From CAZSIA01 sp045126355 (GTDB lineage Bacteria > Bacillota_I > Bacilli_A > Acholeplasmatales > Anaeroplasmataceae), in the NCBI GenBank assembly GCA_045126355.1, contig JBGVOE010000068.1, positions 1 through 22,192 on the forward strand: 22,192 nucleotides of DNA. The letters are read 5' to 3'. Below are positions 16,356-22,192 of the stretch, one piece after another (within the stretch, counting starts at the first letter, position 1; the number at the start of each line of letters is the position of its first letter). Under the pieces are notes generated by a model. The model was not told the DNA's origin. It did not search any database and saw only the letters and a program-made list of their open reading frames with translations. Made by a program: the position numbers and the translations under genes.

Positions 16356-16374
16356 TATTAATTTTTCCTAGAAG

Positions 16375-16403
16375 ATAATATCATATTTACCACTTTATTG
16401 CAA
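16375..16403 (-). promoter_or_regulatory. Promoter of the riboswitch-MATE transcript
   Basis: On the minus strand TTGCAA (16403-16398), a 17-base spacer and TATTAT (16380-16375) form a good promoter. Transcription would begin near 16368, about 13 bases before the aptamer P1, giving a leader of about 125 bases that holds the whole aptamer and terminator. Confidence 0.65.
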
Positions 16404-16447
16404 CAAATAATTATATTATGTCAAAAATATTTTAAATAGATGGATTT

Positions 16448-16789
16448 TTATTTAGAAATATTAATAATCCAATTTGCTCCTAATTCTTGTGAAAGTTTCT
16501 CTTTAACTAAAGATGTCACTTCTATTAAACTCTTCTTATTTAGATGAGATAGGTTTAAAATAAACTTACCATTATCATGATTATAAGAATAATTAAAACG
16601 GATTTTACCACTACAAAAATTATTAAATATATTTGCGTATGTTGTTGAATATAAATCAAAATACTCAACTGTTTTATTCCTATCATTTAAAGAATTAGAA
16701 AAACTTTCAAAAATTACATTTCTGTTATTTTCTACAAACCAATCACAAAAAGTCTTAATTTCTAATAATTTCATATCATTCATTTTCAT
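16448..16789 (-). CDS. Small hypothetical protein, 113 residues
   Basis: I do not recognise this protein. It is soluble, without signal peptide or membrane segment, and has mixed composition rich in N, S and F. The pattern looks like an alpha/beta fold: a helical N-terminal half, then paired strands (KIRFNYSYN, KFILNLSHL) and an amphipathic helix SLIEVTSLVKEKLSQEL. The ATG at 16789 has AAGGGAG seven bases upstream. It lies divergent from the WYL regulator gene with about 105 bases between them. The closest intrinsic terminator after it is the one in the MATE leader. Confidence 0.65.
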   Translation of the reverse strand: MKMNDMKLLEIKTFCDWFVENNRNVIFESFSNSLNDRNKTVEYFDLYSTTYANIFNNFCSGKIRFNYSYNHDNGKFILNLSHLNKKSLIEVTSLVKEKLSQELGANWIINISK

Positions 16790-16871
16790 ACTCTATCTCC
16801 CTTAAAATGTTATTTTTCTTTTTTCACCTTAATTTTAATAAATACTATGTCCAAAAAAATGTACATCGTGT

Positions 16872-16877
16872 TATAAT
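16872..16877 (+). promoter_or_regulatory. -10 element of the WYL regulator gene
   Basis: A consensus TATAAT lies 18 bases before the start codon; the -35 position holds only a weak TGTCCA (16848-16853, 18-base spacer). The sequence from 16848 carries two similar hexamers (TGTCCA, TGTACA) 11 bases apart in start-to-start distance, which might be an operator for self-regulation. Confidence 0.45.
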
Positions 16878-16895
16878 TTTAGTAGGTGATTTAAA

Positions 16896-17882
16896 ATGTT
16901 TAATAAAAAAATGACACTTCTATATATTTTAGATATTTTAAGAGAATATTCAGATGAAAACCATTTATTAACTCAACAAAATATTATCGATAAACTTAAA
17001 GCAATTTATTTAATCGATATTGAAAGAAAAACAATTTCATCAACTATTGACCTTTTAATAGAATATGGTTATGACATAATCAAAAATCCTTCTGGTGGAT
17101 ATTATCTAAATGAAAGAGATTTTAATGAAAATGAAATTAAATATTTAATTGATGCCTTATATTCTTCTAAATCAATACCAGGGTCTGAAGCTAGAGAAAT
17201 AAGTAAGAAATTATATTCTAAGTTATCTAAATATGAACAAAAAGATTATTCATATCTATATAAATCAACTGAGGTAAATAGAGTTGAAAATAAAGATGTA
17301 TTTTTAAATATTGAACTAATTAATGAAGCAATAAAACAAAGAAAAAAGATTACTTTTGAATATTTATCATACGATGAAAACGGAAAACTATCTACACGAA
17401 GAAAAGGTTATAAATACAAAGTATCACCATATTTCTTAATTAATAACTTTAATAAATATTATTTGTTATGTAATATCGACCGATTTGATAATCACGCGAA
17501 CTTTCGAGTTGAATATATGACAAATATAAATATATTCGATGAAGATATAAAACCATATAAAGACGTTATAACACTTGGAGAAAAATTTGATATTACCAAA
17601 CATATAAACGATCATATTTATATGTTTGGTGGTAAACTTATAACAGCTCAAATCGAAATTTTAAATAAATCAGCTATCACTTATGTAATAGACTGGTTTG
17701 GAAATAATGCAAGAATTTATAAAGATAATGATACTATTTATGCCTATATTAAATCAGATGATAAAGCCTTCTTCTTCTGGGCACTACAATATCAAGAACA
17801 TATAAAAGTAATATCACCAGAGGAAATGGTAAATAAAATTGTAGAAACTATGGAAGAAAATCTAAAAAAATATAGGAAATAA
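16896..17882 (+). CDS. WYL-domain transcriptional regulator
   Basis: The first 70 residues form a winged helix-turn-helix with an HTH_11-like layout (LLTQQNIIDKLKAIYLIDIERKTISSTIDLL, then the wing PSGGYYL). Residues about 140-215 are a WYL domain (ITFEYLSYDENGK, SPYFLINNFNKYYLLCNID, RVEYMTNI), a ligand- or nucleic-acid-sensing Sm-like fold. The C-terminal part (about 248-325) is the WCX extension, with IDWFGNNARI and FFFWALQYQEHIKVISPEE. At 328 residues the family layout is complete. The ATG has TAGGTGA six bases upstream. Such regulators often control neighbouring stress or defence genes; here the closest candidates are the TerB-like gene 66 bases downstream and the divergent small gene. Confidence 0.88.
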   Translation: MFNKKMTLLYILDILREYSDENHLLTQQNIIDKLKAIYLIDIERKTISSTIDLLIEYGYDIIKNPSGGYYLNERDFNENEIKYLIDALYSSKSIPGSEAREISKKLYSKLSKYEQKDYSYLYKSTEVNRVENKDVFLNIELINEAIKQRKKITFEYLSYDENGKLSTRRKGYKYKVSPYFLINNFNKYYLLCNIDRFDNHANFRVEYMTNINIFDEDIKPYKDVITLGEKFDITKHINDHIYMFGGKLITAQIEILNKSAITYVIDWFGNNARIYKDNDTIYAYIKSDDKAFFFWALQYQEHIKVISPEEMVNKIVETMEENLKKYRK

Positions 17883-17948
17883 ATACTACCATTTAAATTA
17901 TGATAATGTTATTATTAAATAAAGGAAGTAAAAAAGGAGTAAAATATT

Positions 17949-18368
17949 ATGAATTATTGGGAAAGATTAATTGATGTTTATGAATCATGGGATTTTGATT
18001 CTTTATGTGATGAAGCATATGACCTATCTTGCGCTGTTAGAGACGATATCAGAAGAAACTGTAATGTAAGAGAACCATTATATGCCGCTATAATGGTAGG
18101 TGTATATTTTATGGACGCAGATGGATTTGCTGATGGTGCTGAAGTATCTTTATTTAGAAATTTATTTGAAAATCAACCAATAGATTTAGGTGGAGATCGT
18201 TTCTTAGCTGAATATAGGCGTTATAACTGGCAACCATGGGTAGAATCATATTTAAGAAACTGTTCTAAGAGTGCTTTAGAAGCAGCATTAAGATTTGGAA
18301 TGGTAATCTGTGCATCAGATGGCTTTATCCGTGATGAAGAAAGAGAAAGAATTCTTAGCTGGACATAA
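17949..18368 (+). CDS. TerB-like protein
   Basis: A 139-residue helical protein with two acidic metal-binding-like loops in the TerB pattern: YFMDADGFADGAEVSLFRNLF (D56, D58, D62, E65) and ICASDGFIRDEERERIL (D124, D129, E130). TerB-like modules bind divalent metal and occur in membrane-stress and tellurite-type systems; a tellurite role cannot be inferred from one gene. Five tryptophans and a less AT-biased codon choice set it apart from its neighbours. The ATG has AAGGAG nine bases upstream. It could be co-transcribed with the WYL regulator. It is followed at once by a strong terminator shared with the convergent cassette. Confidence 0.72.
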   Translation: MNYWERLIDVYESWDFDSLCDEAYDLSCAVRDDIRRNCNVREPLYAAIMVGVYFMDADGFADGAEVSLFRNLFENQPIDLGGDRFLAEYRRYNWQPWVESYLRNCSKSALEAALRFGMVICASDGFIRDEERERILSWT

Positions 18369-18376
18369 TGAAAAAC

Positions 18377-18410
18377 GCTACTAACTTTATTTTGTTAGTA
18401 GCATTTTTTT
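18377..18410. terminator. Bidirectional intrinsic terminator
   Basis: GCTACTAAC (18377-18385) and GTTAGTAGC (18394-18402) form a perfect nine-base stem with an eight-base loop. Seven or more T residues follow on the plus strand, and TTTTT follows after CG on the minus strand. It ends the TerB-like gene and the convergent membrane cassette, whose last stop codon overlaps the T tract. Confidence 0.85.
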
Positions 18411-18897
18411 ATTTTATTATTAAATCATTTCCTGTAGCTATCTTATAATTATCTTTAATTAATTGTTCTATCTTAACGCTATAAGGAATTACAATATATT
18501 TATGTTTTTTACTATTATAAGCATCTTCTACATTAGCTTTAATCAAAGACTTTATTGAAGATATTACCAAATATGGTCTTGTTATGCCTAGCATTTTTAT
18601 TGAAAATATCGTAGCGTTTGTAATAAATCCTTTTTTAATATTTTGATAATCTACTTCTTTTATAACACCTAATATATTTCTTACTATAATTTTGTTACTG
18701 TCAATTTTAAACCATTCGATATTACTCAAACAATAAAGAAAATAAAATAGAAAGATTAAAAAAAGTAAAGAATATATAATTATCCAAATAATATTTCCAC
18801 TATCAATAATTACAAATAATCCTATTAGAGAAAACATTAAAACAATACTAGTAAATAAGCAATTCCAAATAGAATGTTTTATATTATTTATAGTCAT
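18409..18897 (-). CDS. Small membrane protein with two N-terminal helices and a soluble tail
   Basis: I do not recognise a named family. Two hydrophobic helices (about 13-33 and 37-57) are followed by a beta-rich soluble domain of about 100 residues (WFKIDSNKIIVRNILGVIKEVDYQNIK onward). This layout recalls bacterial PH-like membrane proteins; that is inference. The frame reaches an ATG at 18930 without ribosome site. The ATG at 18897, eight bases from AGGAG, is preferred (162 residues) and avoids overlapping the gene upstream. It is the last gene of a three-gene minus-strand unit. Confidence 0.72.
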   Translation of the reverse strand: MTINNIKHSIWNCLFTSIVLMFSLIGLFVIIDSGNIIWIIIYSLLFLIFLFYFLYCLSNIEWFKIDSNKIIVRNILGVIKEVDYQNIKKGFITNATIFSIKMLGITRPYLVISSIKSLIKANVEDAYNSKKHKYIVIPYSVKIEQLIKDNYKIATGNDLIIK

Positions 18898-18913
18898 TTT
18901 AACCTCTCCTTTA

Positions 18914-19441
18914 CTATATATCGAATACATTTTCTATATGTTTAGGTAATTCTCCTACCTTGATAAAACGAGCATTAACGCACTTCGCTTGTAAAATTAT
19001 AAGTGATTTAGCATTGTTATTCCCACCTCTATAAGTAACTAAAGAAATAACAACATTATGTTTTAATTTTGAAATAATCTCTCTACTTTCACGTAAGGAA
19101 TACTTACGATTTTCAATAAATACTTCTTTTTCTTTTGCTAAAAACGCACAGTTTCCAATTAAATAAATATATCTAACATCTTTATATGCTATTTGTTTTA
19201 TATCTAATAAAAACTTTTGTTCAACTTTATCTTCTAAAAAGTAGGTATAATGAAATACATGTTTATACTTTATAAAAATAAAAGTAAGAAAAATTAAGCA
19301 AAATACAAATAATGCGATACAGACAAAATAGCCAAACTCTCCATCAAATGAATATCCTGTGGCGGCATAAAATACAAGAAGACCAAGATAGAAAATAAAT
19401 AAAAATCTATACATAACTGGCAAAGTATTATCGTATTTCAT
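18914..19441 (-). CDS. Small membrane protein, same layout as its neighbour
   Basis: This 175-residue protein of unknown family has two N-terminal hydrophobic helices (about 11-28 and 37-57) and then a beta-rich soluble part (YTYFLEDKVEQKFLLDIKQIAYKDVRYIYLIG). The layout and the sequence after the helices (a strand pair, then 'I-YKDV' compared with 'VDYQNI' in the next gene) suggest a PH-like domain and a possible distant paralogy to the following gene. The C-terminal part is basic with single hydrophobic patches. The ATG at 19441 has GAGGGTG seven bases upstream. It is 14 bases after the zinc-ribbon gene and 16 bases before the next. Confidence 0.72.
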   Translation of the reverse strand: MKYDNTLPVMYRFLFIFYLGLLVFYAATGYSFDGEFGYFVCIALFVFCLIFLTFIFIKYKHVFHYTYFLEDKVEQKFLLDIKQIAYKDVRYIYLIGNCAFLAKEKEVFIENRKYSLRESREIISKLKHNVVISLVTYRGGNNNAKSLIILQAKCVNARFIKVGELPKHIENVFDI

Positions 19442-19455
19442 CTTAATTCACCCTC

Positions 19456-19863
19456 TTATACTTCAATTAGTCTTTTCTCTTTTTTCATATCTTTGTTTTT
19501 AATTTCTACAAATAACTCTTCATACATATTCGTTTTAAAATTATTTGGATAATAATTATACAGTAACGTCACTTGAAACTTATCACCTAGCTTAGGAATA
19601 ATAAATTTTTCTTTTTCGATTTCAACAGTATCATTACTATCATATATTCTAATAACATTACCACAGCAACAACACTTTGCAACTACAATAAGTTGATTAT
19701 TCTTCTTTATTATATAAGGTGCAAGAATTCCTTTAGTAACCTTCCCACTATGATAAACATAAAAAGATTCATTACCACAATCACAAGATAAAGAACCTTT
19801 TAAAGCAACATTATCTATACTAACAACATTCTTTAAATTCTTTAATGTTTTTAATTCTTCCAT
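19456..19863 (-). CDS. Zinc-ribbon hypothetical protein
   Basis: A 135-residue soluble protein with a cysteine pair CDCGNES (C27, C29) and a four-cysteine cluster KCCCCGNVI (C64-C67), together a probable zinc ribbon separated by a beta-rich stretch. The C-terminal half (about 80-135) is mixed and charged, ending in a basic tail. I do not recognise a function. The frame reaches a GTG at 19872, but the ATG at 19863 has AGAGGTG six bases upstream and is preferred. It is the first gene of the three-gene cassette; a TATACT -10 lies at 19889-19884 with no good -35. Confidence 0.72.
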   Translation of the reverse strand: MEELKTLKNLKNVVSIDNVALKGSLSCDCGNESFYVYHSGKVTKGILAPYIIKKNNQLIVVAKCCCCGNVIRIYDSNDTVEIEKEKFIIPKLGDKFQVTLLYNYYPNNFKTNMYEELFVEIKNKDMKKEKRLIEV

Positions 19864-19961
19864 CACATTCACCTCTTATAATAAGTATATCATAATTAAA
19901 AATAGAACAGTAATTAATTTGAATAGAGATTTTATAATTCAAGTTTAAAAATCAAATATAC

Positions 19962-21374
19962 TTAAACTATTTCTATATTTTCTTTCTTCTCTTTAACAGG
20001 TAATTTAAATAATAAGATACCCAACGCCATAACAATAATATAGACAATCAAATAATAAATAACATTAATTCCATGTGCATAAATAGCGGCAAATACCATA
20101 AATCCACTTGAAATTATAGCTAATGTTGGTAATATAATTCCTTTAAATACTCCTAAGTCTTTTCTTTCTTTTCTAATCATATTGATAAAGATCGGGAAAT
20201 ACATTGCATACATAGTTATTATTGGTAATTCAGAGGAATCAAAACTAAATTCTTTAAACCAACTTTCAGTTAGGTTTGCTCCATAAAAGAATACATACCA
20301 TATACCAATTAATACTATTCCAATAACAACAGAATTCATAGGCATTTTAGTATCTTTATCAACTGTTTTAAACATATCAAATCTTTTTGACTCATCTCTT
20401 TTACCAATAGTATAAAACGCTCTTGTAGTAGCTACCATTAAACCATTTAATGTACCAATACATGAAATTACCACAAATACATTTAAAAGTGTTCCAAAAA
20501 ATGATCCAAATATTTGTAAGAATGCAAATTGTGCTCCACCTTTAATTAAAACATCAGTCGTAGCTCCACCAACAACACCTAAATAATATAGTACATATAC
20601 TGCCATTATAATAATTGTTCCAAAAAGTAAAGCTTTAGGTAAGTTCTTCTTTGCATCATGAAGTTCTTCAGAAATCGATGTAGCAATCATCCATCCTTCA
20701 TAAGCAAATGCAGCCGCAACTAATGCTTTTAACATACTTTTAAAATTAAAATCACCACTTGATTTCAAGTTTTCAATTAAAATTTGAAAGCTATCTTTAC
20801 CTGTATTAATAACTTCACCATCAACAACCTTAAACATTACTACGTTATTAATAAGTCCGTAAATTAAGCCTACAATTCCCATTAAAAATAACGGAATTAA
20901 TTTGATTACTGTAGTTGAAATTTGAAGTTTACCTGCTAGTATTGGTGTAAAAGCATTTACCGCTAAAATACTAACTAAATAAGCCACACCTAATGTCATT
21001 ACATTAGCTCCAGTTATTTCCCAGCCAAATAGGACTCCTGTATATCTAGCAGTAACCCAAACCAATACACTAGTCATCGCTGGAAAATAAATAGTAGCTA
21101 AAAACCATGAAACCATACTACCATAACTTTTTCCAACTACCTCATGTGAATAATCGACAATTCCATTTATCTTTGTATATTTAGTAGCTAAGAAAGAAAA
21201 TGTTGTCGCACATACAATCATTATAATTCCGCCTATAATAAGCGCTAAAACACCACTTATTACATTTCCTTGTGTAATTTCTAAGATGTTTTGAACCTTA
21301 AAAAAAACACCTGATCCTATTACTACTCCAACAACCATACAGATTGCCATTAATAAACCATATTTTTTACTCAT
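19962..21374 (-). CDS. APC-superfamily amino acid permease
   Basis: This is a 470-residue polytopic transporter of the amino acid-polyamine-organocation superfamily with about 12 helices. The first helix carries the substrate-binding motif VGVVIGSGVFFK (unwound GSG). The block FAYEGWMIATSISEELHDAKKNLPKAL, near 225-250, is the family's conserved helix 6 and following loop, with the Glu residues typical of LAT-like and related exchangers. The substrate is probably an amino acid and cannot be resolved further. The ATG has AGAGGAA six bases upstream. It has its own strong promoter and is separated from the gene upstream by a terminator, so it is likely monocistronic. No clear intrinsic terminator follows its stop. 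Confidence 0.92.
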   Translation of the reverse strand: MSKKYGLLMAICMVVGVVIGSGVFFKVQNILEITQGNVISGVLALIIGGIIMIVCATTFSFLATKYTKINGIVDYSHEVVGKSYGSMVSWFLATIYFPAMTSVLVWVTARYTGVLFGWEITGANVMTLGVAYLVSILAVNAFTPILAGKLQISTTVIKLIPLFLMGIVGLIYGLINNVVMFKVVDGEVINTGKDSFQILIENLKSSGDFNFKSMLKALVAAAFAYEGWMIATSISEELHDAKKNLPKALLFGTIIIMAVYVLYYLGVVGGATTDVLIKGGAQFAFLQIFGSFFGTLLNVFVVISCIGTLNGLMVATTRAFYTIGKRDESKRFDMFKTVDKDTKMPMNSVVIGIVLIGIWYVFFYGANLTESWFKEFSFDSSELPIITMYAMYFPIFINMIRKERKDLGVFKGIILPTLAIISSGFMVFAAIYAHGINVIYYLIVYIIVMALGILLFKLPVKEKKENIEIV

Positions 21375-21400
21375 AAATTTTTCCTCTTTATTATGTAAAT

Positions 21401-21429
21401 ATTATACTATAAAACTATCCTATTGTCAT
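21401..21429 (-). promoter_or_regulatory. Promoter of the permease gene
   Basis: On the minus strand ATGACA (21429-21424), a 17-base spacer and a consensus TATAAT (21406-21401) stand 27 bases before the permease start, so the leader is short. No riboswitch or T-box fold was seen in it. Confidence 0.7.
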
Positions 21430-21489
21430 AACAAATATCTTTATATATTATTCTCATATTTTATATCTATAATAACTAATAAAAGACAA

Positions 21490-21523
21490 AAATAAAAAGG
21501 CTTGATAACGTGTATCAAAGCCT
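21490..21523 (-). terminator. Terminator of the right-edge membrane gene
   Basis: On the minus strand AGGCTTTGATA (21523-21513) pairs with TATCAAGCCT (21507-21498) with one bulged base and a five-base loop, followed by a T-rich tail (TTTTATTTTT). It begins 12 bases after the stop codon at 21536. Confidence 0.8.
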
Positions 21524-21535
21524 AAAGAATATCAT

Positions 21536-22192
21536 TTAAATAGGAAGTGGAATAACAGGAGTACCACCACTCATAAAAACAAAATAGTAATAACATCCTA
21601 AAGCACCAAGTAAGAATAATAAGATCATCCAAAGACGATTAAATGTAGAATGATTTAATGTAAATGATAAAATCAGTAATATTAATAATCCCAAAGGTAA
21701 TAAAACTGGAACAATATAAACTAAGAAGAATCCAATAACAAATGGGATAAGTTCATCTACTATTAAGCAAATAATTACCCATATAAGTGATAAAAAGCAT
21801 TCAATAATTGCGACAAAAAGATTTAAGATTAATAATAATAAACCTAAAGGTAAGCTAAGTATATCACCAAAAAACGGTATTGCGTCACTTAACTGTTCAC
21901 ATGCTTCTGGTATCCATGCCCAAACAGCAGAAGTAAAATGAAACCAATTTGTAATAGAGAATAATTCAGCAATTTCTAAAGTTTTTCCAAAATTTGAATA
22001 TGCATTATTTCTTTCAAAATAAACTAATGTACATGAAAGACCTATTAAAACAATAGGTAAAAGGAAAGTCAACCATGAAAATCTTCTTCCAGAATATCTT
22101 CCACCTACAAAAAAGTTTTTCACTCCGTTTCCAAATGAACGGAAAAAATTACCAATATCTTCAAAAAGTGAAAAGGAATGTGTTAAAGAATA
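21536..22192 (-). CDS. Membrane protein, 5' end beyond the window
   Basis: The frame stays open to the right edge (at least 218 residues), and the in-frame GTG at 22123 has no convincing ribosome site, so the gene most likely starts outside the window. I do not recognise the family. The visible part begins polar (LFEDIGNFFRSFGNG), then has one hydrophobic helix (FSWLTFLLPIVLIGLSCTLVYF), a polar loop with several aromatic residues, two to three long hydrophobic stretches, and a final helix pair ending FVFMSGGTPVIPLPI. The tail is proline-rich and hydrophobic. A terminator follows directly. Confidence 0.7.
   Translation of the reverse strand, partial: YSLTHSFSLFEDIGNFFRSFGNGVKNFFVGGRYSGRRFSWLTFLLPIVLIGLSCTLVYFERNNAYSNFGKTLEIAELFSITNWFHFTSAVWAWIPEACEQLSDAIPFFGDILSLPLGLLLLILNLFVAIIECFLSLIWVIICLIVDELIPFVIGFFLVYIVPVLLPLGLLILLILSFTLNHSTFNRLWMILLFLLGALGCYYYFVFMSGGTPVIPLPI

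Noticed and set aside
16251..16370. TTCTAGGA occurs both at the presumed transcript start and in the ribosome site of the MATE gene
   Set aside because: It is an eight-base match in AT-rich sequence; one copy is simply the Shine-Dalgarno region, and no pairing between the two is possible.
19882..19964. TAAGTATAT / ATATACTTA inverted repeat around the permease stop and the zinc-ribbon gene's -10
   Set aside because: The arms are only A and T rich, 65 bases apart, and no T tract follows; chance is likely.
1..22192. CRISPR array, tRNA genes, insertion sequence or prophage
   Set aside because: No regularly spaced repeats, cloverleaf sequence, transposase or phage motif was found on either strand.

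Overview
The window comes from a very AT-rich (roughly 30% GC by eye) member of the Bacilli. A lineage near Erysipelotrichia, Acholeplasmatales or the uncultured RF39-type Bacilli is the best guess. Supports are the base composition, strong AGGAGG-type ribosome binding sites, the ruvA-ruvB-queA-tgt gene order, YitT and WYL families, and a guanine-type riboswitch. TGA acts as a stop (for example at the ends of the genes at 215 and 6603) and the tryptophan codons checked are TGG, so this is the standard bacterial code, not the Mycoplasma code. The lineage is inferred; no marker gene proves it.

Left part, minus strand (215-5983): a chromosomal housekeeping operon, ruvA-ruvB-queA-tgt-yitT, read from an extended -10 promoter near 6025 and closed by a hairpin at 1312-1342. 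An ftsW gene follows directly beyond that hairpin. Next is a two-gene minus-strand unit (7223-6131) with a zinc-ribbon methyltransferase and a LysM protein without signal peptide. Divergent from it is a 3.6-kb plus-strand gene for a 1189-residue, nearly glycine- and proline-free coiled-coil protein.

Middle part, minus strand (14201-10915): a compact sucrose-use unit. A GH32 sucrose-6-phosphate hydrolase and a PfkB fructokinase are followed by a lipase-like alpha/beta hydrolase, with a good promoter at 14173-14201 and a bidirectional terminator at 10882-10907. No sugar transporter or regulator gene is next to it.

Next (16403-14249) is the most interesting locus. A promoter is followed by a purine-riboswitch aptamer of the guanine type. 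Its P3 strand and loop are re-used as the 5' arm of an intrinsic terminator that ends just before the Shine-Dalgarno site. The controlled gene is a MATE-family exporter fused to a C-terminal cytidylate-kinase-like domain. The geometry predicts an ON switch, in which ligand binding blocks termination and the exporter is made.

Right part: a small orphan gene (minus) lies opposite a WYL-domain regulator and a TerB-like protein (plus). These converge on a three-gene minus-strand cassette of a zinc-ribbon protein and two small membrane proteins with similar layout. An APC-family amino acid permease with a strong promoter follows, then the 3' part of a membrane-protein gene that runs off the right edge. 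No tRNA, rRNA, insertion sequence, CRISPR array or phage gene was seen, and no gene-free stretch exceeds 300 bases.
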